From assembly GCA_009599575.1 (NCBI GenBank), contig VWND01000025.1, positions 124,001 through 188,000 of the forward strand: a stretch of 64,000 nucleotides of DNA, given 5' to 3'. Below the pieces are notes generated by a model. It did not search any database. It worked only from the letters and a program-made list of their open reading frames with translations, and was not told the DNA's origin. Below are positions 9,224 to 20,735 of this stretch, piece by piece. The stretch comes from Blumeriella jaapii. Its lineage: Eukaryota > Ascomycota > Leotiomycetes > Helotiales > Drepanopezizaceae. Both the position numbers and the translations under genes were made by a program. Each line of letters opens with the position of its first letter. Within the stretch, counting starts at the first letter, position 1.

Positions 9224-11445
9224 CTAATACGCCCGCGTCGCTCGGCCTTCTTGCTTGACGTCCCCTTCGGCCGTGGCGACGGCAACCAAGGCATCGAGCC
9301 CGGCCATGTCTCGTGACTTCGGGACCTGCTCGTGTGGCGGGACGAGGGTGCGGGCGCCCCCCGGCCCGTACGTGTAGGCTCCGTCGGGGCCGGAGGCGTG
9401 GTCGGGGGCGTATCCGGGACTGGGCACGATCCGGCGCGCGACCCAGCCGTGCGAGGGAGCGAGGCCGGGCACCCCCCCTTCGGATCCACGGGGCTCGGCG
9501 GGCGCGGTCCGCGTCTGCTGCATCGACGGCGGGGGCCCGTGATACCATCCGTGACGCTTGGCGGCCATGGGAGTGACCGACGCGACGGGGGCACTCAGGT
9601 GGTGCGTGGGGTCGCCACCGCGCCCCGCGTGCGGTCGCGGCCAGGAGGACGGCTCCTCGAAGCGATGGGACTCCGGGCCCGCATCGGGGGGCGGGCGTGG
9701 AGCCCCGTCCGGGCCGTGGCGCGCCACGCCTTGGTCCCAGTGTCGGCTCGTCGGTCGTTCGTAGGAAGACTCGTGCCGGACGGGCGCCCGAGGGGGCGAG
9801 GTGACCCAGGCCGGATCGTACCGCGGGACGGGGCTCCCCGGCCGCGGCATGGAGACCAAGCTGGCGATGCCGGGCAGCCGCACGGGCTGCGACGGGACGA
9901 TGGCGGCGCGCGGCAGGGGACCCGGCCCGGCGGCGTAGTGGGTATCGGCGTTCATGACGTTCTGGAGGCGGCTGGTGAAGTTTTCGACGGCCGGCCGCGA
10001 CTCGGGATGCCACGTTCTGCGCCGCGATTCGTGGTCGACGGGACCCGTCGCCTCGCGCGCGTACCAGCCCCCGGGGGAGAGGGTGGGACTGGAGATCTGG
10101 CTGCTCGCCGGCGAGTAGGCGCGGTGCAGCGGCGGGGGCGCGTATGCGTGTGCCGTGGGCGAGTGGAAGGGGTTGGCCCCCGAGGGCACCGACAGCCGGC
10201 GGCCCCCGGCGTCGTGGTCGGGGGAGCGACCGGTGTCGGGGTAGAGACCGGTCGTCCGGGCCGGGGCCGCGAAGGTCGGCGGGGACGGCATCCCGGGGCC
10301 CCAGCGAGGGCTGCTCTGGCCCGCGGAGAAGGTGGCGGACGTCGGCGTGGGCGGGCGCGGGTAGGGGACGTGACGGGGGAGGTCACTCGATGATGGGCTG
10401 CCGGGTCGGGACTCGTGCGAGCCCCGGCGGCGCTCGCCGGCCATGACCAGCGGGGGCGGTCGCCGTCGGGCGCCGCCCTCGCCGTACGACGAGCCGGCGG
10501 AGCTGCTCATGCTGGCCACGCTCGACATGGACAGCGCGTTCCGCCGATGCGCCGCCGCCGCCCGGGACCCGCCGGCGTCCCGGCCGCCGCCGCCGCCGTC
10601 GCCGCTCGCGCGCGGGCCGTGGGCCGGGCCCGGTCGGTCCGCCCCTGTCGCTGAAAGCGGGCGCCCGAGGCGGCCAGGGACTCGGGCGGGATGTCCTCGT
10701 TCTGGTGGATGGTCTGGGCATGCTGGCGGAGGTTGTCGAGGCGCGAGAACCTGCGCGTGCAGTGGCACTCGAACGGCCGTTCGCCCGTGTGTTTCCTGTG
10801 CCGTCAGCAAGGGGTCGGGGCGGTGCCGGCGTGGCCATCGACGCACCTGATATGCCGGGCCAGATGCTCACTCCGGGTGAAGCTCAAGCTGCACGGGGGG
10901 TAGTCGAGGCAGTAGAACATCTGCTGCGACTTGCTCTTCTTCTTCTTCTTCTTGATGTGGTGGTGGTGGTGGTGGTGGCTGGATCGGCTGCTGCGGCCGT
11001 CGGCATCGAGGCTCGCGCTGCCGTCCGAGGCCTCGTCGCCATCGGTCGCCGCGGCCATCTCGACGTCGCCGGAGCCTCGGGATCGGGGGGAGCGGAGCGA
11101 GGCGGCGAGCGGCACGAGGGGCGACGAGGCCGGCGGCAGAGGCTTTTGGCCTGCCAGCGCGCCCGCGTGGGCCTTGGGGGGCGTCGTGGGCGTTGTGAGG
11201 GTCGTGGGCGTCGTGGGCGTCGTGAGCGTCGTGAGGTGGTCGTCGCCGTCGGCCATGGGGAGGTGGGCTTGACGGGGTGTTGGGAGGTGCGCGCCCGCGG
11301 CCGTGGTGCGGGGACGCGGGGGGGCCGGATGGGCGTCTTGCGCAGCACCGCGGCGGCGCGGGTCCGCGACCCGGACGTTGGATGTGGGAGAGAGCGTCGT
11401 CGTCGTCGTCGTCGTCGTCTTGGTCGTCGTCGACGTCGAAGCCAT
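9224..11445 (-). CDS. C2H2 zinc-finger transcription factor (Usv1/Rsv/Adr1-like finger pair)
   Basis: This is a probable DNA-binding nuclear regulator with two adjacent C2H2 fingers. Exon 1 (11445-10847) encodes a low-complexity N-terminus (Thr repeats, then a seven-His and poly-Lys stretch) followed by finger 1 ([20 protein letters not shown]). A 51-bp intron (10846-10796, donor GTGCGT, branch GCTGAC, acceptor CACAG) splits the finger linker. Exon 2 restores [10 protein letters not shown] and finger 2 ([21 protein letters not shown]), then NEDIP. The C-terminal part is Pro/Ser-rich with [10 protein letters not shown] and [13 protein letters not shown], and ends with [10 protein letters not shown] near the stop. 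Between finger 2 and the C-terminal part the frame changes by what looks like one missing base, within about 10545-10620, in a run of GCC/CCG repeats. The fingers would bind a GC-rich or STRE-like site, but this is inferred from related fingers only. The start at 11445 is tentative; an alternative in-frame Met lies at about 11256. Confidence 0.85.
10796..10846 (-). other. Intron of the C2H2 gene, inside the finger linker
   Basis: The 51-bp GT-AG intron has a GCTGAC branch site 7 bp before the acceptor. Splicing rebuilds the classic linker (HIR, then KHTGERPF). Confidence 0.9.
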
Positions 11446-11513
11446 CGTGGTGGTGGTGGTGGGGGTGGGGGGGGGGGGGGTGGCGGCGGAGGCGGAGGAG
11501 GAGGAGGAGGAGG
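11440..11513 (+). repeat. G-rich GGT/GGC/GGA repeat with a 14-nt G run
   Basis: Tandem GTG, then a 14-nt G run (11467-11480), GGC and GGA triplets lie immediately upstream of the C2H2 start on the opposite strand. The tract overlaps the probable 5' leader of that gene. Confidence 0.85.
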
Positions 11514-11685
11514 ATCTGGCGGATCGAATTGTGGATCGAAATGTGCGAGTCCGGATATATGACGGAAGAGGAGGCTGGTCTGGGGGGGGGCAGGGCAGAC
11601 GTGATGTGCCCGCGGGGTTGAAGTGGGATGGCGGGGGAGAAAAGTCTCTCTCGCGGTCTATGCTCCGACGGTCGAAGCGGAGGCT

Positions 11686-11792
11686 CGAGTCGAGTGAGTC
11701 GAGTGAGTCGAGTCGAGTGAGTTGAGTTAAGTCGAGTCGAGTCGAGTTAAGTCGAGTTACGTCGAGTCGAGTCGCGTCAGTCGAGTCGAGTT
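11686..11792 (+). repeat. GAGTC pentanucleotide microsatellite
   Basis: About twenty copies of GAGTC or close variants (GAGTT, GAGTGAGTC) lie in tandem, 240-350 bp upstream of the zinc-finger gene start. Confidence 0.9.
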
Positions 11793-12147
11793 GGGAGAGG
11801 CTCCTGTACAGTCAGTACCTACAGTACTGTACCAGGAGTGGCCGTCGTGGGCGGGTCCGCGATATGCGACGGCGGGGATCGAGGCAATCGGGGGGCCGCG
11901 AGCAGAAGAAGAAGACGAGGACAAGAGAGCACAAGAAAAGAGAAAACAAGAAAAGAGAAGATCGGAGGAGATAAGAACCGAAAAGAAAGAAAAGTCCGAA
12001 GAAGAAAGCCGAATCAGACCCAGAGTGAAGGGAGTGGCGTCGAGAGAAGCCGAGCGCGTGTATCGACCGTACCGAATGTCGGTCTGTACCGGTACCGTCC
12101 ATGCGATGGCACGCGGGCCTGGATGTGTGGAAGTCTGTGTGGACTGT

Positions 12148-12200
12148 GGAATGGGCTGGATGTATGGGCTGGATGTATGGGCTGGATGTATGTTCTGGAT
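12148..12200 (+). repeat. GGCTGGATGTAT tandem repeat
   Basis: Three to four copies of a 12-bp unit GGCTGGATGTAT are visible, the last one diverged. Confidence 0.85.
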
Positions 12201-12333
12201 GTGCTAATCTGGATGTGCTGTACGGTATCTACACAGATACTGTACTGTACCGTATCTACCGTACGGAAGTACTGTGTACTGTACATACATATGTAGGTAC
12301 CGAGCAGGTCTGCAGGCACCAGGGGCGTCGAGC

Positions 12334-12412
12334 TACAGTACATACAGTACATACCGTACATACCGTACATACCGTACATACCGTACATACCGTACATGCC
12401 GTACCGTGTCGC
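12334..12412 (+). repeat. CCGTACATA tandem repeat
   Basis: Two CAGTACATA copies followed by about six copies of a 9-bp CCGTACATA unit. The GTAC core is self-complementary. Confidence 0.9.
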
Positions 12413-12688
12413 GCGTGTTGACGATGTACAGATACAGATTCAGATTCAGGACTGTGGATACCCCGATGCTTCGCTGTCGCCCGCTCCTGTCACGGCGGTC
12501 TCGTGATCGACGCCCGGTGCAAGGCCAGACCAGCGGTGCCACGCTACCGGCTCGTGATGTCGTGGCAGAGCGACCGGAGCCGATGCGACGGTCGGAGCTC
12601 GTACCTATTAATGCCGCGGTCAGGTGCGAGGAGATCTGGATGTCTGATATCTGATATCTGAATGTTTGAATATTTAGATTATTAAATA

Positions 12689-12815
12689 TCTGAATCTCTG
12701 AATCTCTGAATCTCTGAATCTCTGAATCTCTGAATCTCTGAATCTCTAAATATCTGAACTTTTGAATCTCTGAATCTCTGAATCTCGCCATCTCTAAATC
12801 TCGCCATCTCTGAAT
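12689..12815 (+). repeat. 8-bp tandem repeat (GAATCTCT)
   Basis: About fifteen copies of GAATCTCT are visible, with a few CGCCATCT and AAATATCT variants. Confidence 0.9.
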
Positions 12816-13162
12816 CTCGCCTATCACTGTTTACTTACTTACCTGATTCCGCCCCCACCCTCTCTCCCTTTCCACGTTCCAGCCTTTCCTACCTACTAGG
12901 TACATACAGTACCAACATACACAGTACACTACAACTACCTACCTACCTACCTACCTATCAACCCACCAACCCATCCACCTACCCACCCGACGTGTTCTTC
13001 ACCGTGCTTGCACGCAACGCCACACATCCCCAACGAAGCGACCTCCCCACACTACTCACTCGCCTACCAGCTAGCACAGTACAGTACACACAGTACACAC
13101 AATAAGTACACCGCGCTCGGCGGTTCCTGAATAGCAAAACGTATGTGTGTGTGCCTGCTCTT

Positions 13163-13189
13163 CCCCCCCCCCCCCCCCCCCCCCCCCCC
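13163..13189 (+). repeat. 27-nt poly-C tract
   Basis: Twenty-seven consecutive C residues follow a (GT)n step. This is the complement-strand counterpart of the long poly-G run at 5950-6017. Confidence 0.9.
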
Positions 13190-13782
13190 ACACCTCACCC
13201 CTGACCGCAACGCACCCCCTCCAGCATGTGCGGCACGGCACAGCCCTCGCCCTCGCCCTCGCCCTCGCCCAGCTGCCAGCCCCCGCGGGCCCTTATTCGT
13301 CGAGCTGTGGCGCGTGCGAGCGTGAACGGTGCGTCAGATGGGCGTGGTAGGGACTACTCGGTACATATGTACATACATACACACACATATACAGTATAGT
13401 ACAGGACTGTAGTGTATGTGTAAAGGCACAATTCGCTCAGGATATACAGAATGTACAGTACAGTACAGTACAGTATATCGAAATCGTAGGCTCGTTCCTG
13501 TGTGTCCTGTCCGGTATGTCCTTGGTAAGTATGTAAGCATCATGCATACGCACTGCACTGCACTGCACTGCACTGCACGGTATGTATATGTGTGTGTGTA
13601 TGAACTATATGTACAGTATGAACTGTATGTACGAACGTGGAGAAAGTCGGTATCGGGAAACGGTATCGGGAAACGGTACAGTACTGTATTGTATGTGTAG
13701 ATGCTGTGCATCCTCCGTACATTATGTGTATGTATGTATACACACACAGCACAGCATCTCCAAGCAGCAGCGGGCTCCACCC

Positions 13783-13813
<31 letters not shown>

Positions 13814-14699
13814 TATCTCTCCCCACCCGCCTTTCCCGCTCAAAGTTTACTTGTACTGTACTGTACGTGTACTGTACCTGTACATACATACTGTATGTAT
13901 GTACCGTACATGTTACCTACAGATACAGCACCGTAGTACCGTACGTAGTACAGAACGGTAAGTAGCATGTGCGTGTGGCTTGTGTCCCGATCCCAAGCTA
14001 GAAAATCCGATGTCTCACTCGGTGCGGCATGCACGGTACGGTACGGTACTGTACTGATAAGGGACCTACATACAGTACCGTACCGTACCTCGCTTACACA
14101 GACGTTCGTCTACAGTACTCCATGTACGTACATACAAACAAACTAACAAACAAACATACATACATACCCCCCTCTCCCCCTCCCCCCCCCCCCCCCCTTA
14201 AACCCAGCCAGCCCCGTCTTCTTCCTTCCCTCGCCACGCTTCACCGCTGTATCTATCCATTGCGCCTCCCACCCACACACCCACACACCCACACACCCGC
14301 TCCTGTCGTTGGTTGCCAGCGCGCGCTTGGACGTAAGCGTGCAAGCATCATACCTGTACATCCTGTACAGTACATCCATCCATCCAGTACAGCACAACAC
14401 ACAAACAGCACCGTACGCAAACTCCCGCGCTGGTGCTACGACGGCACCGTTGTTGTCGTCGGCTCGCCATGCCTGCGAACACCCCCCCTTTCTCAGCCGA
14501 GGCAGCGAACCCACCCGCACCCGCACCCGCACCCGCACCCCGTCCGAGCCCGCCTTGCGGTGCGGACCGGCACCCATCGTCGTCGCGAGGAATGCTCGGT
14601 TCGCGTCGTGAGCGATCGGGATGTGCGTTGGGGAGTCAGCAGCGTGGGCTTGAGGGGGGTGATGCGGAGGGGTGGTGGTGGTGGGGGTTTTTGATGGGT

Positions 14700-15015
14700 G
14701 AATCTGTAGGTAGGGAGGAGGGAGGTAGGGAGGAGGGAGGTAGGGAGGTAGGTGGGTGGGTAGGTAGGTAAGTAGTAAATAAGTAGTAAGTCAGTAGTGC
14801 GGAAGTAGTAAGTAAACAAGTAGCAAGTAAACAAAAATTAGTAGGTAGTAAATAAGTAGCAAGTAATAGCAAGTAAGTAAGTAAGTAAGTAGTAAGGAAG
14901 TAGTAAGGAAGTAGTAAGGAAGTAGTAAGGAAGTAGTAAGGAAGTAGTAAGGAAGTAGTAAGTAGTAATTACCTTAGTAAGTAAGTAGTAAGTAGGTAAG
15001 TAGCAAGTAAATAGT
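14700..15015 (+). repeat. GTAGTAAGGAA / GTAGGTAG array
   Basis: The tract starts with GGAGGGAGGTAG units, passes through AAGTAGTAAGTAA and contains about six copies of the 11-bp unit AAGTAGTAAGG (14891-14955). It is followed by GACA and AAACAAAC repeats to about 15145. Confidence 0.85.
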
Positions 15016-15747
15016 ACCTAAGTAAGCGAACAAACCAACAACAGACAGACAGACAGACAGACCAATAACCATTTAAAAGAAAAGATAAACAATTAAATAA
15101 ACAGATAGACAAACAAACAAATAAACAAACAAACAACAAACAAATAAAGAGCTTAAAAGCTAAAAGCTAGGTAAATATCTACAACAAATATAATAATTCC
15201 TGTACCCTACACATAATAACCACGAGCCCAAAGGCCAACAAACCCGTGATATTCGGTACTCAGCGATCCGATCAACAACAGATCCAATTCGGCACCGTCA
15301 TGGGAAGAAGGAAGGAAGGAAGGAAGCTTGCTTTCACTTAGTCTATGGTCTCCAATTTTCCAAGCTGGCGTTCGAGAGCTCAACGATACGTGTATCAACC
15401 AGCATGTCAATCACCTATCCGTCCACGCCACGCTGAGAGAGAGGAGGCTTTCTCAGAAGGTATGAGGTCAGGCTGTTACGATACCCTCCTTCCGATCGCT
15501 TGGGCTTGGACGTGGTACATCGACGATCAACAGCGTGTGTTGCACTGTACTGTATGTAGCATGTTGAACGCGGTGGGAAGAGATGCAATCCTGACAAGAG
15601 TATAATGTGCATGCGATGATCGCCAGAAGATGAGACGCGAGAGCTACAAAGCCTTCCGGAAAAGCTACAGGGCGCACAGCACCGTGACGTGATGCGCCTG
15701 CGCAGACGGCTAGCCAGAGCGAAGACCGACAGATCTTGGAGATGTGC

Positions 15748-17043
15748 TCACTCGTCCTCAAACTGGTACTTCATCTCCGCGCCCACGAGCATCTCCCTCG
15801 TGTTCAGCCTCGCGCTCCAAACCATGTTCTCCGTCAACCCGACCTCTCGCAGCGGGCCGGGCCCGCCGTCTCCCACGGTCTGGATGTCAGAGTCGCCGTG
15901 AACGAAGCCCTTCGCCCGGTGATGCATGAAGATCGGGGGGGTGACCGTGAAACACCTGTCCATGACGTTAGCCTGATGCGCTGCCGGTGGAGCGAGACTC
16001 GCAAGCCATGAGGCCTTGCACGAGGACCCGGCTTCAACATCGCCTCCACAAACACGAACCTCATCCCAAGCTGGGTCTCCTGCCTTCCCCATCTACACAA
16101 CCCCGAGAGCGCGTTGTCGAATGGCCCAGTCAGGTGATCGACGCTCAAATCGTACATCACTTTCCTGGCGCCTTGCAGACTCAACGCGTACGCAAACGAG
16201 CAGATCGGGCCTCCCGAGATATGCACCCAGCGCGTGTACGGACTCGCCGTGAAGTTCTGGAAGCCCGCGGTGTGGGATGGATGCGGGACGGTCGGGTCGT
16301 TGCGCATCGTGTACTTGGTGGAGAGCGCGATGAACTCGGGCGACGTGGCATCCAAGGACTCGTACTCGGGGAGCGTCTCGGGGAAGACCTCGCCGCAGTG
16401 GCCGAGCCAGAGAAGGTCCCACTTGTCGCCGTAGGGCGACGCAGGCGGCAGTCCGTCGTCGGGGGAGGTTTGGAACGAGCGCGTGCCGGCGGCGATGCGC
16501 TGCAGTTGGCTCTTGAGCCGGACGTCCCAGTCCATGTCGTCTTCCATGATCAGGGCGGTGGAGATGCCCTCTTCCACCATGCTATACCGGCCGTCGTCAG
16601 ATTTCCAGGCCCGCGAAGAAGCATGAGAGGGGGTTGACCAACGTCCGAATCGCATTCATGTGGCTTCTCCAGCTCCCCAGGTTGTTCTCCCACAATACTG
16701 TGCGGTTGACCCCGAACGGCAGCGCTTTGTCCACAACCGACTCGCCCCGCACGCCCTCCACCCAGTCGATCTTGAAGCCCGTCAGGCTGCTGATCAGGGC
16801 CAGCGCATCTCTCTTGTCGCTCCGCTCCGCCAGCCCAACCGCAAACACCTTTTCGAAGCCCAGCGTGGCGTTGGTGATCGGATCGACGTCCGGGGCCGGG
16901 TCCGAGGAACTGCTATTCGTGTACGAGGCGGGGACATGGGATGGGTAGACCCGGAAGGCATGCGGCCTGGTGTAGAGAGCGAAGGAAACGAACAAGCCAA
17001 ACGAGAGGCCGACGGCGAGGGGGAGAGTGCGTAGTTGGGGCAT
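15748..17043 (-). CDS. Glycosyltransferase family 25 (LPS glycosyltransferase-like), 376 aa, three exons
   Basis: This is a predicted type II membrane glycosyltransferase of the fungal GT25 family, probably acting in the secretory pathway on an unknown acceptor. Exons are 17043-16643, 16581-16060 and 15955-15748. Intron 1 (16642-16582, 61 bp) has donor GTTGGT, branch CTGAC and acceptor TATAG. Intron 2 (16059-15956, 104 bp) has donor GTTCGT, branch CTAAC and acceptor GACAG. Both donors differ from the usual GTRNGT, but splicing gives a continuous conserved protein. Residues about 8-24 form a signal anchor (LPLAVGLSFGLFVSFAL). Then come FEKVFAVGLAERSDKRDAL, GSWRSHMNAIRT, the acidic metal-binding segment ALIMEDDMDWDVRLK, WDLLWLGHCGE, HLTGPFDNALSGLCRWG, and TVTPPIFMHHRAKGFVHGDSD near the end. 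The length is normal for fungal members. No break is seen, so it is probably functional. Confidence 0.93.
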
Positions 17044-17162
17044 GCTGGGCGAGGGCGAGGGCGAGGGCGCGTGTGTCTCACAACCCGAGGGTTCTCGATT
17101 CCGAGATCAGGGACTGGTGTGCTCTTGTCGTGAGAGTCTCTCGAGCGGTTGTTTTGCTGGGC

Positions 17163-17242
17163 AAGTGAGTGATTGAGTGATTGAGTGAATGAGTGAATGA
17201 GTGAATGAGTGAATGAGTGAATGTGTGAACGAGTGAACGAGG
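17163..17242 (+). repeat. GAGTGAAT/GAGTGATT microsatellite
   Basis: About nine 8-bp copies lie 120-200 bp upstream of the GT25 start, in its promoter region. Confidence 0.9.
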
Positions 17243-19048
17243 GATCGAGGAAGCTCAGTTGTACAGTACGTGTTGAAACTCGACTTAGCTCCACAGCGCG
17301 CCTTCCCGCTTGATACGGTACAACCTGCGGGAGCGGGAGCAGGCAGAACTGCAGCGGGATAGCTGCATGCCAGCCAATAAAAGCCGCCTCGCAGAGTGAT
17401 TTGGCGGGCATATCTAAATGATTTCCTGGGGTAGCAGCTGCGTGTAGGGAAGGGATCCTGGTTGAGGCCAGGAGTATGAAGGCCAAACTCGGTGCACGGA
17501 CTAGGGCGTACTGGGGATTTACAGTTTACTAGGTTTTTGAGTCTTTCTAGAAAATACGTTCTTTTTTCTACCTAAACTACTTGGCCTACTTGATTAACGA
17601 CCGACGCAGGGACTATGAAATGAAGCTCTGCAATTGTTTTTTACTTTAGAAAATTAAGCTGCTATAGTTTAATAAAACAAGACAACAACCATTTTAGTAT
17701 TCACGACGAATCGGTGTATGAAAAAGTGTTTGGAAGTATTTTAAAAACGCAATAAATAAATACTGGATTTATTTGTATAAAAAAGAAAAAACGATACGGA
17801 AACGATTTAAAAAAAGAACGTTTATATAATCGAAAACGACCAAAAAAACTAATACATTATTACCCGAAATATTCGACAAGATCTTTATACTTTTAGAAAA
17901 AAAATTCAACGACCAAAGCAAAAAAAATTTATTAAAAAAATGATTGTTGCAATAACAAAATTTTTAATTAAAAAGTTATCAACTATTTATGTCGGAAAAG
18001 ACTTTGCATATCAGAAAAAAACTTAACACCATATTTTCTGAAAATACCACATTTTGTTATTTTACAATATTATATTATATTATTTATACCAGTATTGACT
18101 ATGTCAGCCCTAATAATATCGGCACTAGTAATGCTTAGATTCGACCGATCTTATAGTTTTACTAAAAATGTATCGGCAAAAAAAAATTGAACAAGCTAGA
18201 CTATATCTTTGACATTTCAAGTTTTCTAATTTTCACCGGCATTGTACTTTCGCGCAATAGCCATTTTCTTAAAAAGCGAATTGTAAAGCTTTTTAGGTTT
18301 AATTACAAAATAAAAGGTATTTTGGCAAACAGATCACAAAGCATTGAAACTGAAAAACAAAAAGTCTTCGACTGGTTGAAAACCTAATACTTAGCTGAAC
18401 AAAATTCGATTCAAAAAACCAATTTAAAAATTAAATAGGCGAACTTGCTTAAAGGGCAAATAAAACGCTGGCATAATATCGTTTCAGAACACTTACGTCT
18501 TTACACAAAAATTGGATGCAAAATATTTGAAAAAAAAAAAAAACAGTACTGAATAATGCGTTTGCATAAGATTTTTGTTAAACGGATATTAACCAGCATT
18601 TTCTGAAGATTGTTATTAAAGCTTTTGTATTTAAAGTAAGAGACAAGGAATTACGATTCAACATATCAGATACCAACGTTTTATTGTATTTTTGTATATG
18701 AGAAAATATATAAAATTTTCTTTTTTCCGAAACTGTGTTCAAAACCAAAACCCATATTTTCTCACCAAATAAAAACGTTACGTTAAGGGGGTGTGAAAAA
18801 AAATTATGGACTAAAAGTCCGGAATCATTGCTTTTATTATATTAGTCCTATATAAGAAAAAAAAATATATAATCAATTTTTAAAGCCAATTAATAGCTCT
18901 TTTTCAAGTTGTACGACTTGCATAAGTTTTTACAATATACAAATTCCGCCAAAAAGATACGTTACACTAAGAAAACAATTTTTAATAATAGTTATCGCAA
19001 TAAAAATTTAATATTTAAAAATTGTGACGCTTTAGAAATTATAATAAT

Positions 19049-19285
19049 TGTCCTGCATAGCCGAATAATTGGCAGGAACTCTCACCGGAGGCTAGAAAAA
19101 TGAGATTGTATGCAGTAGTCTTTTACTTGTGTTATTATAGGTCTGGCTAGCGAGCCCTCCGTATAAAACGAAAGGTCAAGGCTCGCTTAATTATTGTTCG
19201 GAAAAACTAGCTTTCGAAAAAGCTCATTGCCACGTGTCGACGATCTTTTCTGAGTTTTAAAATATTTATTTATTTATCAATAAAT
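19049..19285 (+). repeat. Dispersed repeat D, copy 1
   Basis: The repeat starts TGTCCTGCATAGCCGAATAA and includes CTCACCGGAGGCT, a GCGAGC...GCTCGC hairpin and CACGTG. It matches the copy at 20501 in the same orientation over about 235 bp. The class is unknown. An LTR pair or a short interspersed element are both possible. Confidence 0.6.
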
Positions 19286-19615
19286 GCGTACATAAATAAC
19301 ATACTTGTTTCAAAAAAACTCCCCCAAAAAATATAAATAACATAATACACTTTTTGGCTGATCGCCGGTTCCGGTGGTTAGCTATTTCCAAAATACGGAA
19401 AAAAAAAATTTCTAATTCTCAAAGCGGTCGAAACGCGTTGTTACTGCAATCGTAATTATGACGGCGTGGCCTTTTCGGCTCTTCGGCCTTTCGGCCCCTA
19501 GGCACCACCCATCAAGATGGCCGGCACTATCCTGGCCGAACCCTAAACCCACTGTATATAGTTCTTTCAGGAGAACCTTTTCCAGGTTCTGCACTTTGAT
19601 ATTCTAAGCCCTTCG

Positions 19616-19884
19616 TGTGACGACTCACTCTTTTGCCACCTCTCGTGTCATTCCAGCAACTACGTATAGTTGCAAGATCCCTGGTCTCCTGGTGGGTATC
19701 CCTATCAATTGTGGAGACTACTTATGTATGTAAGGCTTTTTCTCTTTAGCAATCTCTGCCTTTTGCAGTTGTTGATTTTAAGTAAATATTTTTGTTACAG
19801 AACCGAAGGCTCGTTTCTTATATCATATGAACCTGGCGACCCAAGTTGACTGATCTCAGCCCTCCGACCGATTAGATCGTCACA
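19616..19884 (+). mobile_element. Solo LTR of family A with perfect 5-bp duplications
   Basis: The 269-bp LTR runs TGTGACGACTCACTC to GATCGTCACA, an inverted terminal match of 8 bp. The 5-bp target duplication CTTCG is perfect on both sides (19611-19615 and 19885-19889). It is the reverse complement of the LTRs bounding A-I. It shows almost no RIP, unlike the full-length copies. A solo LTR usually arises by LTR-LTR recombination. Confidence 0.92.
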
Positions 19885-20500
19885 CTTCGCTTATATGTTT
19901 TCCAGCTTACGTATCGTTATATTACATTAAAGTTAAACATTTCCTGTTCAGCCTTAAAGTTACACCTTCGTTTCACAGACTACTTCGGCGTTTGTAACTG
20001 TTTTACTGCGACGCCGCTATACCGCTTTTCGCTGTAGCCAGCTTTTGCAGCAAACGTTATACTATTTTTAAAGATTTTATCGACCAAACCTTTTTCGAGC
20101 TTAGAGAGCTAATTTTTTTCGCCCGAAAACGCTGCGGTAAAGACTCTGCGAAAAGGCCGACGATTTTTCCGACAATTTATTTTTCCCCTTGTATAGTTTC
20201 CGCTGAACCCCGAGACACTATTTAAAAAACCGGCAAATTGGGACCTTTTTACTAAGCGTTCTGTCAGAGGGCACGGCTCGGAGGGCACGGTCCTCGGAAC
20301 TTAGCTGGTCCCCGAAATTCTAAGTTCCGAGGCAAGACCCACCTAGCTGGTTCCCAGGGATATGATCAAACGGATCCCTCGTATTTTGATGAATCTCTAA
20401 GATTCAGTTTTTGGATAAATGCTATTTTTTTGCTTTTTGGTTTACAATTCCTCGTGACATTTTAAATCTTTTTTTTTTACGAACCGGCCGGCAGGCATTT

Positions 20501-20735
20501 TGTCGTGCATAGCTGAATAGTCGGTAGGAACCCTCACCGGAGGCTGGAACGGATAAATTATATGCAGTAAGATTTTTCTTCTATTGTTTTAAGTCTGACT
20601 GGCGAGCTTTCCGCAAAAAACGGAAAGTTCGGGCTCGCTTAGTCAGTCGCTTGGAAAAGCTAGTCTCCGAAAAGGCTCGTTATCACGTGACTACGAACCT
20701 TTCCGAGCTTCAAGAACATTTATCTAATAATGGGC
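20501..20735 (+). repeat. Dispersed repeat D, copy 2
   Basis: It is less mutated than copy 1. It starts TGTCGTGCATAGCTGAATAG, and a hairpin of GCGAGCTTTCCG with CGGAAAGTTCGGGCTCGC follows at about 20607-20641. An ORF (20651-21022) begins inside it but has no recognisable domain. Confidence 0.6.

Larger units (their letters stand above)
11793..15747. other. Long intergenic space of simple-sequence DNA
   Basis: No gene is supported in nearly 4 kb. It holds purine-rich DNA (11900-12030), minisatellites at 12148-12200, 12334-12412 and 12689-12815, poly-C runs at 13163-13189 and 14182-14197, TGCAC repeats (13549-13578), dense GTACTGTAC/CCGTAC clusters (12229-12300, 13360-13470, 13840-13960, 14030-14130), (CACCCA) repeats (14268-14300) and the GTAGTAAGGAA array. 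Short GC-rich non-repeated stretches (12440-12640, 13200-13330, 14400-14640) show no domain. Confidence 0.6.

Noticed and set aside
11791..12296. Overlapping plus ORFs upstream of the zinc-finger gene
   Set aside because: Purine-rich and minisatellite DNA translated into Lys/Glu/Arg or repeated residues; no support for a protein.
12689..12815. Regular repeats that could suggest a CRISPR array
   Set aside because: Pure 8-bp tandem units with no spacers, in a eukaryotic genome.
19541..19550. CCCTAAACCC, telomere-like
   Set aside because: A single copy, not a tandem array, so not evidence of a telomere.
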